From Bacteroidota bacterium (GTDB lineage Bacteria > Bacteroidota > Bacteroidia > Bacteroidales > VadinHA17): a stretch of 64,000 nucleotides of DNA. The translations under genes were made by a program, and so were the position numbers. The notes beneath the pieces are model-generated. The model was not told where the DNA came from. It searched no databases and saw nothing but the letters and a program-made list of their open reading frames with translations. Numbering within the stretch: position 1 is the first letter of the stretch; the number at the start of each line of letters is the position of its first letter. This document shows, in pieces, positions 43,732 through 52,622 of the stretch. The stretch lies in contig JADKBL010000001.1 in the NCBI GenBank assembly GCA_016718875.1, forward strand, positions 248,001 through 312,000, written 5' to 3'.

Positions 43732-46533
43732 TCAATGAGCCTCCAGCCAGTTCATTCCGGTTCCCCATTCCACCTTCAGAGGAACACTCAGTAAAACAGC
43801 ATTTGACATTTCATGAATAACCAGCTCCTTAAGCTTTTCCAGTTCAGGTATTACAGTTTCAAATATAAGTTCATCATGCACCTGAAGTATCATTTTTGAT
43901 AGAAAATTTTCTTCTTTCAGCCTTTTATGTATCCTGACCATGGCAATCTTGATTATATCAGCAGCACTTCCCTGAATCGGTGCATTTATGGCATTCCTCT
44001 CAGCATTGCCCCGTACAACCTGATTCCTTGAATGAATATCAGGGAGATATCTTTTCCTTCCGAACATAGTTGTAACATACCCTTTGTCCCTGGCTTTTCT
44101 GATGCTTTCATCCATATATATCTTTACTCCGGGATAAGAGTTGAAATATCCGTCAATCAGCTCTTTTGCTTCCTTTCGTCCTATTGTCAACCTCTCAGAT
44201 AAACCATATGATGATATCCCATAAATGATACCAAAATTGGCTGTTTTAGCACGGCCCCTCATCTCTCTTGTAACATCCTTTAAATCGACACCAAATATTT
44301 TGGATGCAGTAGCTGCATGAATATCATTTCCCGACAGAAAATCAGCAATCATGCTCTTATCCTGACTCAGATGAGCCATGAGCCTGAGTTCTATCTGTGA
44401 ATAGTCAGCAGAAAGGAAAACATGATCCTTTTCAGGTACAAATGCCTTCCGGAGTTCTCTCCCACGTTCATCTCTCACAGGAATATTCTGAAGGTTGGGG
44501 TTGTTTGAACTCAGTCGTCCTGTAGCTGCCACAGCCTGATTATATGAAGTATGAATTCTGCCTGTCTCCCTGTTCACAAGCAGTGGCAATGCCTCAACAT
44601 AGGTTGAAAGCAGTTTTCTCAGCCCTCTGTATTCCAAAACTTTATCAACAATCGGATGCTTATGGACAAGCCGCTGAAGTATCTCCTCGTTTGTAATAAA
44701 CTGCCGGGTCTTCGTCATCTTGGCATTCTCATCAAGTTTTAGCCTGATAAATAAAATGTCACCAAGCTGCTTGGGAGAGGAAATGTTGAATTCTGTGCCG
44801 GCAAGTGCATAGATCTCCTTTTCAAGAGCAATTATATCTTCGCGGAGAATGGTTGCCGATGATTTCAGGTCCTCCTGATTCAGCTTAACACCGATCCTTT
44901 CCATATCTGCAAGAACGGTTATAAGGGGCATTTCAATACCTGACGAAAGATCTTCAAGTCCTTCTGCTTTTATACGTGGCCGGAAAACTTCTTTCAGCTG
45001 CCAGGTAACATCGGCATCTTCAACTGCATATTCCAGCAGTTTATCAACCGGAACAGACCTCATATTTTTCTGGTTTTGGCCTTTTTCGCCAATGAGTGAT
45101 TCAATATGAACCGGGGAATATGACAGATAGGTCTCGGAAAGAATATTCATATTGTGCCTCATGTCAGGCTCCAGCAAATAATGAGCTATCATTGTGTCGA
45201 ACAATGCACCTTGAACTTCAATTCCATAATTTGCCAGAACCTGAATATCAAATTTGATATTCTGTCCAATCTTTGTTATGGCCTCATTCTCAAGAAGAGG
45301 CCTAATAATCTCAAGGATCTCCCTTGTTTCAGCCTGTGATTCGGGAAAATGTACCAGATACCCTGTGCCTTTCTGCCATGAGAATGCCATTGCAACAAGC
45401 TCTGCCTCAAGAGGATTTATGTTTGTGGTCTCTGTATCAAAACAGAATTCTTTAAGACCTCCAGCCATTTTCACAAAATCCTGAATATCCGGTTTTGACG
45501 AAAGGAGTTTATAGGTATGATCAACAGTTTCAACTGTTGCCAGAGTTCTGGCAGGGGCCATCACCTCATCTCCGAATAAAGAACCCTGCAGGGAATCAGA
45601 CTGAATGACAGAAGTTTCGGCAAGAGGAATCTCTTTTTCCTGTTTGTCAATTTTTGAAAGAATCTTAACAGCGTGAGTTTTAAATTCAAGTTCATCAAAA
45701 AGAGCTCTGAGCTTATCGGCATCAGGTATTTCCAGACGGAGGTCCTCCTCGTTCAAATCAACTGGAACATTCTGCTCAATTGTTGCAAGCTTCTTTGATA
45801 GTTCTATCTGTTCTTTGTTATTCTCGATTATCTCCTTAAGCTTTCCCTTAAGTTTATCTGTATTGAGGAAAACTTCCTCAACACTACCATATTCCGAAAT
45901 TAGCTTCATAGCTGTCTTTGGTCCGACTCCCGGAGCTCCGGGAATATTGTCAGCAGTATCACCCATCAGGGCAAGGACATCAATAACCTGCTCTGGTCTC
46001 GTAACTGAGAATTCCTTATTTACTTCCGGAATACCCCATTGGACTGATTCATTTCCGCTTCTTGATGGCTTGAACATGAATACATTCTCCGAAACAAGCT
46101 GTGCGAAGTCCTTGTCAGGAGTCATCATGTATGTTACGAATCCTTCTCCAGAAGCTTTTCTTGCAAGGGTTCCGATTACATCATCCGCCTCAAATCCGGG
46201 ATAATCAATAACGGGTATCCGGTATGCCTCAAGAAGCCTCTTTATGTAAGGAACAGCCTTCTTTATATCTTCCGGAGTCTCATCCCTGTGGGCCTTATAT
46301 TCTTTAAACATTTCATGCCTGAATGTTGGCGTGGGAGTATCAAATACAACAGCTATATGCGATGGTTTCTGCTTCTGAAGAACCTCCTCAAGTGTAAGCA
46401 GGAATCCGAAAATTGCAGAGGTGTTGAGTCCTTTGGATGTAACTCTCGGATTCTTGATAAATGCATAATATGATCTGAAGATCAAAGCATAGGCATCAAG
46501 GAGGAACAATTTTTTTGGTTGATTACCGGTCAT
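43732..46533 (-). CDS. polA: DNA polymerase I
   Basis: The 933-residue protein has all three PolA parts. The 5' nuclease (~1-290) has FEADDVIGTLA and GDTADNIPGAPGVGPKTA. The 3'-5' exonuclease (~340-520) retains its catalytic residues (FCFDTETTNINPLE). The polymerase (~540-933) has SADYSQIELRLMAHLSQD, REMRGRAKTANFGIIYG and LQVHDELIFE. It performs gap filling and removal of RNA primers. The intact proofreading motif is worth noting because it is degenerate in several other phyla. A GCGCC-rich low-complexity stretch lies just past its stop. Confidence 0.97.
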   Translation of the reverse strand: MTGNQPKKLFLLDAYALIFRSYYAFIKNPRVTSKGLNTSAIFGFLLTLEEVLQKQKPSHIAVVFDTPTPTFRHEMFKEYKAHRDETPEDIKKAVPYIKRLLEAYRIPVIDYPGFEADDVIGTLARKASGEGFVTYMMTPDKDFAQLVSENVFMFKPSRSGNESVQWGIPEVNKEFSVTRPEQVIDVLALMGDTADNIPGAPGVGPKTAMKLISEYGSVEEVFLNTDKLKGKLKEIIENNKEQIELSKKLATIEQNVPVDLNEEDLRLEIPDADKLRALFDELEFKTHAVKILSKIDKQEKEIPLAETSVIQSDSLQGSLFGDEVMAPARTLATVETVDHTYKLLSSKPDIQDFVKMAGGLKEFCFDTETTNINPLEAELVAMAFSWQKGTGYLVHFPESQAETREILEIIRPLLENEAITKIGQNIKFDIQVLANYGIEVQGALFDTMIAHYLLEPDMRHNMNILSETYLSYSPVHIESLIGEKGQNQKNMRSVPVDKLLEYAVEDADVTWQLKEVFRPRIKAEGLEDLSSGIEMPLITVLADMERIGVKLNQEDLKSSATILREDIIALEKEIYALAGTEFNISSPKQLGDILFIRLKLDENAKMTKTRQFITNEEILQRLVHKHPIVDKVLEYRGLRKLLSTYVEALPLLVNRETGRIHTSYNQAVAATGRLSSNNPNLQNIPVRDERGRELRKAFVPEKDHVFLSADYSQIELRLMAHLSQDKSMIADFLSGNDIHAATASKIFGVDLKDVTREMRGRAKTANFGIIYGISSYGLSERLTIGRKEAKELIDGYFNSYPGVKIYMDESIRKARDKGYVTTMFGRKRYLPDIHSRNQVVRGNAERNAINAPIQGSAADIIKIAMVRIHKRLKEENFLSKMILQVHDELIFETVIPELEKLKELVIHEMSNAVLLSVPLKVEWGTGMNWLEAH

Positions 46534-46602
46534 TTTGGATAGGTTAGGAACTTGGAACCATAGGTTATTTAAATATGAAATATTTTCTTTTTCTGACTTA
46601 AA

Positions 46603-46636
46603 ACTCTAAGTACTCTAATTTAGGCACTCTAGGCAC
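46603..46636. repeat. CTCTAGGCA-type intergenic repeat
   Basis: ACTCTAAGT, ACTCTAATTTAGGC, ACTCTAGGC and ACTTA follow one another with a period of about nine bases between the polA start and the queD stop. Non-coding. Confidence 0.55.
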
Positions 46637-47089
46637 TTATTTATTGTCCTCTGCAAACCATTCTGCATAAGACGTTGCTGTTTCATACAATTTCAGACTG
46701 TAAAGTTTTGCACCTGAAGGCAGAAAGGGTTTTATTCTTGCAGCAAAATCAGAAACCAGGTTTTCACAGGTTGGCTGATAATCAACTAGCACAGTGTTGC
46801 CGAACAATTTCATAAACATTTCTATTTTCTCTTTATCGTGTTTTCTGCCAACAACAACAGAATGATCAAAAACGCTTACTATCTCCTTTTTTATTATTCG
46901 TTTCAGATCGGAAAAATCAATCACCATTCCGTTTTTAACATCATCAGGATTTTCAGAAGGTACACCTGTAAGGGTCACAAAAAGTCTGTAGGAATGTCCG
47001 TGTACATTCCTGCACGGACCATCATAATTCCATAGTACATGAGCCATTTCAAAACCAAATTCCTTCGTCACTCTTATCACGGATGTCAT
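46637..47089 (-). CDS. queD: 6-carboxy-5,6,7,8-tetrahydropterin synthase family protein
   Basis: The 150-residue protein has the zinc and catalytic pattern of the PTPS/QueD family: FEMAHVLWNYDGPCRNVHGHSYRL (three His ligands and a catalytic Cys), DFSDLKRIIKKEI, FDHSVV, PTCENLV, and the glutamate in LYETATSYAEW. It converts dihydroneopterin triphosphate to carboxytetrahydropterin on the queuosine route. The other que genes are not in the window. Bacterial members with CxxxHGH at this spacing are usually QueD rather than eukaryotic PTPS. Confidence 0.9.
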   Translation of the reverse strand: MTSVIRVTKEFGFEMAHVLWNYDGPCRNVHGHSYRLFVTLTGVPSENPDDVKNGMVIDFSDLKRIIKKEIVSVFDHSVVVGRKHDKEKIEMFMKLFGNTVLVDYQPTCENLVSDFAARIKPFLPSGAKLYSLKLYETATSYAEWFAEDNK

Positions 47090-47218
47090 ATTATCGGGAT
47101 TATTTTAATGAACTACAAAAATAACCATTCCGGCCGATAAAGGTTCATTATTCCATCCTGGTTTTCAGTAATATCCTCATTATAATGGCTCATTTCAGGT
47201 AAAAACACAATAATTTCG

Positions 47219-47226
47219 TACCTTTG
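47219..47226 (+). promoter_or_regulatory. Bacteroidetes -7 promoter element
   Basis: TACCTTTG is an exact match to TAnnTTTG, 31 bp before the acyl-CoA ligase start. Confidence 0.55.
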
Positions 47227-47257
47227 CACTTTATTCACAGATAAATAACAGGGTAAG

Positions 47258-48913
47258 ATGGGGAGCAATAATGTGAATTCAGGTGAAATGACTTTCCCGG
47301 CCAAATTTGCTGAAACACTGAGCAGGCACGGAAAGCAGAATGCTTATGCTTTTGTTGGAGAGGAACCAAAAACATATGATCAGGTAGATCGTGAAATAAA
47401 AGCATTGATTTCATTCCTTGAGAAAAACGGAATTGCACGCGGCGATAAAGTTGCTATCCTTAGCAGCAATATGCCGAACTGGGGAATAGCCTATTTTTCA
47501 ATTACTTTCATGGGAGCGGTAGCAGTACCAATCCTGCCTGATTTTTCAGTTACTGAAGTCAAGAATGTACTGGATCATTCTGAGTCTAAGGCAATTTTTA
47601 TTTCATCGCCTTTGATGAACAGAATTGAGGGTTATGAATCTGACAGCCTTAAGACAATTATTCAAATTGAAGATTATTCACTTATTGGAAAGGGAGATCT
47701 GCTAGCAGGTTTTGATCCTTCATCTGTACCGGCTGGCAAATATCATGTCGAAGAAGAGGATCTTGCCTCGATCATTTACACCTCTGGCACTACCGGCCGC
47801 TCTAAAGGAGTTATGCTCACTCATAAGAACATAACATTTAATGCAATGAAAGGCATGGTGATACAGTGGATCGATGAAAAAGACAAGTTTCTTTCTGTGC
47901 TTCCCCTTTCGCACACTTATGAAAACACACTCGGCCTGATTCTTCCCATGCTCGGAGGCTCATGCGTTTATTATCTCAGAAAACCCCCCACTCCCGCGGT
48001 ACTTATTCCTGCAATGGCAGAGATCAAACCAACGATGATGCTTACTGTACCGCTGATAATGGAGAAAATATATTTCAATAAGATCCTTCCGGCGTTTGAG
48101 GAAAAACTGATACTGAAGCTTCTGTATAAGTTACCTTTCTTCAGAAAAATACTCAATAAGGCTGCTGGCAAAAAACTCTATGCCACATTCGGAGGAAACC
48201 TGAAATTTTACGGCATTGGTGGAGCCAAGCTTAACAGAACAGTTGAGCAATTCCTAATTGAAGCAAAATTTCCTTACGCGATAGGTTATGGTCTGACTGA
48301 AACAGCCCCGCTTCTTGCAGGTGCCAATCCATCTAAATCAGTATTCGAGTCAACAGGTCCTGCTATTGAAGAGATTGAGCTCATTGTCAAAAATCCTGAT
48401 AAAAAAACAGGGGAAGGTGAAATCTGGGCAAAGGGACCAAATGTTATGAAAGGCTATTACAAAGAACCTGAAATGACTGCTGAAGTTCTTACCCCTGACG
48501 GATGGTTTAAAACCGGGGATCTTGGGACTCTTGACAATAAAAACAATCTCTTTATAAAAGGCAGACTCAAAAACATGATAGTCGGAGCAAGTGGTGAAAA
48601 CATTTACCCTGAAGAGATTGAATCAGTTATTAATAATTTCCGCTTTGTAGTGGAATCTCTGGTTGTACAGCAGAAAGGAAAACTTGTTGCAATGGTACAT
48701 TTGAATATGGAAGAACTGGAAAAGAAATACCAGCATATGAAAGAAGATATGTCGGAAAAATATGAAGAGAAAAAGGAAGAACTGCTTGCTGAACTTAAAG
48801 ATTATGTCAATTCTCATGTAAATAAATTCAGCCAGATCACCAAGGTTATTCAGCAGCCTATGCCATTTCAGAAAACAGCTACGCTTAAAATTAAAAGATT
48901 TCTTTATACCTGA
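47258..48913 (+). CDS. AMP-binding long-chain acyl-CoA ligase-like protein
   Basis: The 551-residue protein has the adenylate-forming enzyme motifs: SIIYTSGTTGRSKGVMLTHKN (P-loop A3), YGLTETAP (A5), GWFKTGDLGTLDNKNNLFIKGR (A7/A8) and the C-terminal lysine region FQKTATLKIKRFLY. The short linker domain and the helical insert MKEDMSEKYEEKKEELLAEL are typical of the bacterial FadD15/long-chain group. It would activate fatty acids to acyl-CoA at the membrane. It stands alone with its own promoter and terminator. Confidence 0.92.
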   Translation: MGSNNVNSGEMTFPAKFAETLSRHGKQNAYAFVGEEPKTYDQVDREIKALISFLEKNGIARGDKVAILSSNMPNWGIAYFSITFMGAVAVPILPDFSVTEVKNVLDHSESKAIFISSPLMNRIEGYESDSLKTIIQIEDYSLIGKGDLLAGFDPSSVPAGKYHVEEEDLASIIYTSGTTGRSKGVMLTHKNITFNAMKGMVIQWIDEKDKFLSVLPLSHTYENTLGLILPMLGGSCVYYLRKPPTPAVLIPAMAEIKPTMMLTVPLIMEKIYFNKILPAFEEKLILKLLYKLPFFRKILNKAAGKKLYATFGGNLKFYGIGGAKLNRTVEQFLIEAKFPYAIGYGLTETAPLLAGANPSKSVFESTGPAIEEIELIVKNPDKKTGEGEIWAKGPNVMKGYYKEPEMTAEVLTPDGWFKTGDLGTLDNKNNLFIKGRLKNMIVGASGENIYPEEIESVINNFRFVVESLVVQQKGKLVAMVHLNMEELEKKYQHMKEDMSEKYEEKKEELLAELKDYVNSHVNKFSQITKVIQQPMPFQKTATLKIKRFLYT

Positions 48914-48955
48914 TACGTTATCCTTAAATCGGGATTAAAAGGAATGATATTAAAT

Positions 48956-48987
48956 AAAAAAAGGGGCTGTTTAGAGCCCCTTTTTTT
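48956..48987. terminator. Bidirectional rho-independent terminator
   Basis: A GGGGCT/AGCCCC stem with flanking A7 and T7 tracts lies between the convergent acyl-CoA ligase and superoxide dismutase genes. It can terminate both transcripts. Confidence 0.9.
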
Positions 48988-49000
48988 ATAAATTTTATGA

Positions 49001-49726
49001 CTATTTAACAGCCTCTTTGTATCTCCTGTTCACTTCATCCCAGTTTACTACATTCCAGAATGCCTCAACCTAATCAGCTCTTTTATTCTGATATTTAAGA
49101 TAATATGCATGTTCCCAAACATCAAGAGTAAGAAGAGGTTCACCTTTTAATACTGAAACGTCCATTAGAGGATTGTCCTGGTTAGGAGTGCTTCCAACTG
49201 CAAGTTTTTTATCAGGTGTAACAACCAGCCATGCCCATCCGCTTCCAAATCTTGTCTTTGCGGCTGTGTTAAATGTTTCCTTGAACTTGTCAAATGATCC
49301 GAATGCACTGTTGATTGCCTCTGAGAGTTCCTTCGACGGAGCAGCCGAACCTTTTCCAAGATTAGCCCAGAAAATAAGATGGTTGTAATATCCACCCCCG
49401 TTATTCCTGACAGCATCACTTTGTTTGGAAATTGTTGCAAAAATCTCTTTCAGATCTGTTTTTTCAAGTGCAGTACCTTTAACTGCATTGACAAAATTGG
49501 TATAATATGCCCTGTGATGCTTATCGTAGTGAATCTCCATTGTACGTGCATCAATATAAGGCTCAAGAGCATCATACCCGTAGGGAAGTGCCGGAAATTC
49601 AGCAGGTACAACTCCTTCAGGGTTAGTGGCAGTTTTCGTCTGAGGTTCACTGGCATTTACAATCAGAGCTGTAAACAGAGCTATTGTTACCAGGATAGAT
49701 GATTTTAAAAAGTCTCTTTGTTTCAT
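49001..49726 (-). CDS. Exported Fe/Mn superoxide dismutase with a premature TAG
   Basis: The preferred start at 49726 gives an export signal (MKQRDFLKSSILVTIALFTALIVNA), so the enzyme is periplasmic or lipid-facing. Metal ligands are in MEIHYDKHHRAYY (His), GGGYYNHLIFW (His) and LDVWEHAYYLKY (Asp, His). The open frame stops at TAG 49070-49072, right after QNKRAD. The same frame continues VEAFWNVVNWDEVNRRYKEAVK to a second stop at 49001-49003. That is exactly the conserved SOD C-terminus, where a Tyr normally sits at the TAG. The premature codon removes ~23 residues. It is a single-base change from TAC/TAT, either an error or a recent nonsense mutation. Confidence 0.85.
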
Positions 49727-49824
49727 TATGTATTTTTTATTCTTAAACAAAATGAAAAACAATTTGTTCAAACATTACAGGAAAATTTAACATTGCTATG
49801 CTATTTGACACAAATTTCATGTGT

Positions 49825-49840
49825 TACGAAATATTTCATA
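49825..49840. promoter_or_regulatory. Near-perfect palindrome in the SOD/HMA intergenic region
   Basis: TACGAAATATTTCATA is a palindrome with one mismatched pair, centred between the divergent superoxide dismutase and HMA-lipoprotein genes. It may bind a regulator of either gene; none is identified. Confidence 0.35.
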
Positions 49841-49888
49841 CTTTTATCACTGTTATTTTTTTAACACAAAACCTAAACAAATCTGACC

Positions 49889-50224
49889 ATGAGAAAGAAA
49901 CATCTGTTTTCAGTTTTGTTAATACTAACCACCCTCCTTCTTACCGTATCGTGCGGAGGCAATAAAAAAGATAAATCCGGTGAACAGGCAACAGCATCGT
50001 TTATTGAGGTCAAAATTGAAGGGATGACCTGCACCGCCTGTGAACAGACTATTCAGAGAAAAGTAGGAAAACTGGAAGGAATTAAATCAGTTAGAGCTAC
50101 ATTTACAGACGGAAGGGCGATAGTTGAATACTTCCCTTCACTCGTCGATACACTGAAGATAAGGGAGACAATTACAAGTTCGGGTTATACAGTAAAAAGC
50201 TTTACTCCGGCTAATCCCTTATAG
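49889..50224 (+). CDS. HMA-domain lipoprotein (probable copper-binding protein)
   Basis: The 111-residue protein has a lipoprotein signal (TLLLTVSC, Cys22) and one heavy-metal-associated domain with the metal site GMTCTAC (Cys48, Cys51) and KVGKLEGIKSVRATF. Cytoplasmic homologues are the CopZ/Atx1 chaperones; this one is exported and lipid anchored. It opens the respiratory locus, so supply of copper to the caa3 oxidase is a reasonable inference, working together with SCO four genes later. Scavenging of mercury or excess copper is an alternative. Confidence 0.85.
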   Translation: MRKKHLFSVLLILTTLLLTVSCGGNKKDKSGEQATASFIEVKIEGMTCTACEQTIQRKVGKLEGIKSVRATFTDGRAIVEYFPSLVDTLKIRETITSSGYTVKSFTPANPL

Positions 50225-50275
50225 TATAGCATTAACGGTTACTTTCAGAGAGTTTTATCTTTCATTTTTAACAGT

Positions 50276-51250
50276 ATGAGTGAAGAAATAAATAAACCCG
50301 GATCTGATGATCAGGAAATTGATGAAACCCTGGAGTCATCGCGCCGTGATTTCCTGAAGAAAGTTGGATTGGTTGGTGCTGCATCTGTAGCAGGGGCTGC
50401 TGCTGTTTATTCAGGGTATCGTTTTGAAAAAAACAAAAATAAAGGTGATACTGTTAAGGTTCTTACAGAAGACAACAGGTTAGTTGAAGTTTCAAAGGAA
50501 GAGATAAATGATATCAAATACCAGGTTAAATCATTTCAAACCAAAGGAAGAGACGGCATTAAAGGGAAAAAATGGGTAATGGTAATTGATTTGTCAAAAT
50601 GCAGAAATGCAAGGAAATGCGTAAATGCCTGTCAATCGGCCCACCACCTTCGTCCATACGAATACCATATCAATACTCTGGTAATGCAGGAATCGGTAAA
50701 TACTCCGAAATACTTTATGCCAAAGCCCTGCCAGCATTGCGATAATCCACCATGTGTCTCAGTATGCCCGGTTGACGCAACTTACAAAAGACAGGACGGA
50801 ATTGTACTGATTGACAATGAGAGATGTATCGGTTGTCGTTTTTGCATGGCTGCCTGCCCTTATTCGGCCAGAATGTTCCACTGGCAGGAACCAATGAATG
50901 CAGAAGAAGATAAAAACAAACCTTATAATGTTGAACTCAATGTCCCACAGAAAAAAGGGACTATTTCAAAGTGCCTATTCAGTGCCGACAGAGTGCGGGA
51001 AAATGCGCTTCCTTATTGTGTTTCGGCATGCCCTAACGGCGTCTTCTATTTTGGTGATGAAAATGAAGACTCTGTTACTAACGGAACAACTAAAGAGACT
51101 GTAAGTTTCAGTGAATTACTTGAAAAAAACGGAGCATACAGGCTGATGGCAGAACTAGGCACTAAACCAAGAGTCTACTATCTCCCGCCTAAAAACCGGA
51201 TATTTGACTTTACAGAAGGTGAAAAACCCGAATACAAGGAAACTACATAA
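50276..51250 (+). CDS. TAT-exported four-cluster Fe-S protein (ActB2/PsrB-like)
   Basis: The 324-residue protein has a twin-arginine signal (SSRRDFLKKVGLVGAASVAGAAAV) and four ferredoxin-type motifs. Motif II (Cys152, 155, 160, 164) and motif III (184, 187, 190, 194) are complete. Motif I is C109, A112, C115, C119 and motif IV is C233, S236, C248, C252, each lacking its second cysteine. So two clusters may be [3Fe-4S] or Ser-ligated; Alternative Complex III has one [3Fe-4S]. It should sit on the periplasmic face and pass electrons from the NrfD-type partner encoded 11 bp downstream to the cytochrome c. No molybdopterin catalytic subunit is encoded. Confidence 0.88.
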   Translation: MSEEINKPGSDDQEIDETLESSRRDFLKKVGLVGAASVAGAAAVYSGYRFEKNKNKGDTVKVLTEDNRLVEVSKEEINDIKYQVKSFQTKGRDGIKGKKWVMVIDLSKCRNARKCVNACQSAHHLRPYEYHINTLVMQESVNTPKYFMPKPCQHCDNPPCVSVCPVDATYKRQDGIVLIDNERCIGCRFCMAACPYSARMFHWQEPMNAEEDKNKPYNVELNVPQKKGTISKCLFSADRVRENALPYCVSACPNGVFYFGDENEDSVTNGTTKETVSFSELLEKNGAYRLMAELGTKPRVYYLPPKNRIFDFTEGEKPEYKETT

Positions 51251-51261
51251 AACAGGATTAA

Positions 51262-52611
51262 ATGGCCCGATCTCTTTATAATACAGATCTCTACCGGGAA
51301 AAACTGGAGTCTGTTTCAGCAGATGTCCTTAGAAATGTCAGGATAAACAAAGGATTTTTAGTGTGGATGGGGATACTCACTATCTCCCTTGCGGCATGCC
51401 TTTATGCTTACACTATACAGTTGCAGAAAGGACTTGGTGTTACAGGATTGCGTGATGCTACAAGCTGGGGAATGTATATTGCCACATTTGTTTTCTTTGT
51501 TGCAACCAGCCTCATCGGGATGTTAATCAGCTCAGTGCTTGGACTATCAGGAACCAAATGGATCAAACCAATAACCAGAATTGCAGAAATCATAGCTGTA
51601 GCTTTTGCTGCCGTTGCAGGCCTGGTAATAATCTCTGACATGGGACGTCCTGACCGGTTTCCATACTTATTCCTGTATGGAAGGATTCAGTCTCCTATAT
51701 TGTGGGACGTCACTGTTGTTACAACATATCTGTTTGTCAGTCTTATGCTGTGGTTTATTCCTTTGATCCCCGATCTGGCTATATCAAAAAGCAGACTTGA
51801 AGGCAGGCCTGGATTTCTGATAAAAATATACGAAATCCTATCTGTCAAATGGGTTAATCACGACAGGCAGTTCCAGATCATGCACCAGGCTATGAGAATA
51901 CTTCTTATACTTATCGTTCCTCTGGCTTTCGCTATTCATACAGTAACCTCATGGCTTTTTGCAGTTACTCCCCGTGCCGGCTGGGACAGTACAATTTTTG
52001 GACCTTATTTCATTTCAGGAGCTTTTGTTTCAGGTACAGCAGCTGTCATAATTGCTATGTATTTTTTCAGGGAAAACTACAAATTGCAGAAATACCTCAC
52101 TGACTTTCATTTTGAAAAAATAGGCAGAGTACTTGCACTGGTGTCTATTATTTACATTTACTTTAATATCAATGAGTTCATTGTTCCAGGTTATAAACTT
52201 AAGACACACGAGGCCATCCATCTTAAGGAATTATTTACAGGACATTATGCATGGCTCTTCTGGGGTGTTCAGCTTGCAGGACTTGTAATTCCTGTTGCCC
52301 TTTTGTTAATTAAGAGAATGAGGAAGCCTCTTCCTCTTTTGCTAATCTCTATTGTTGTTTTTGCAGCTTCCTGGTTTAAACGGTATTTGATTGTTGTACC
52401 GGTACAGGGACATCCATATCTCCCAATACAAAACGTTCCTGTTGAATGGATGGTGTACAAACCTACAATTATTGAGACTTCAGTTACTATGGCTTCAATG
52501 ATCCTCGTTTTAATGATCATTACAATTCTTTCAAAACTGTTTCCCGTTGTCCCAATATGGGAAATTGCAGAAGAAGAAGCTACCGTAAATGAGGAAATAG
52601 AACATAAATAA
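51262..52611 (+). CDS. NrfD/PsrC-family quinol-oxidising membrane subunit (ActC-like)
   Basis: The 449-residue protein has about ten transmembrane helices, among them WGMYIATFVFFVATSLIGML, IAVAFAAVAGLVIISD and LWDVTVVTTYLFVSLMLWF. Ten helices match ActC/PsrC-type members rather than the eight-helix NrfD forms. WDVTVVTTY, MHQAMR and FYISG-type helix borders recall ActC of Alternative Complex III. It would bind and oxidise menaquinol within the membrane and hand electrons to the Fe-S protein encoded just upstream. The next gene begins 11 bp later. Family is firm; direction of electron flow is inferred from the oxidase genes downstream. Confidence 0.88.
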   Translation: MARSLYNTDLYREKLESVSADVLRNVRINKGFLVWMGILTISLAACLYAYTIQLQKGLGVTGLRDATSWGMYIATFVFFVATSLIGMLISSVLGLSGTKWIKPITRIAEIIAVAFAAVAGLVIISDMGRPDRFPYLFLYGRIQSPILWDVTVVTTYLFVSLMLWFIPLIPDLAISKSRLEGRPGFLIKIYEILSVKWVNHDRQFQIMHQAMRILLILIVPLAFAIHTVTSWLFAVTPRAGWDSTIFGPYFISGAFVSGTAAVIIAMYFFRENYKLQKYLTDFHFEKIGRVLALVSIIYIYFNINEFIVPGYKLKTHEAIHLKELFTGHYAWLFWGVQLAGLVIPVALLLIKRMRKPLPLLLISIVVFAASWFKRYLIVVPVQGHPYLPIQNVPVEWMVYKPTIIETSVTMASMILVLMIITILSKLFPVVPIWEIAEEEATVNEEIEHK

Positions 52612-52622
52612 ATTCTGACATT

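Noticed and set aside
26306..49072. TAG stop-codon reassignment, suggested by two in-frame TAG codons
   Set aside because: Several genes in the window end properly at TAG (for example the anti-sigma and DoxX-like genes and the natural SOD end), so TAG is a stop here.
49165..49440. Overlapping frames inside the superoxide dismutase gene
   Set aside because: They are shadows of the SOD coding sequence in other frames.
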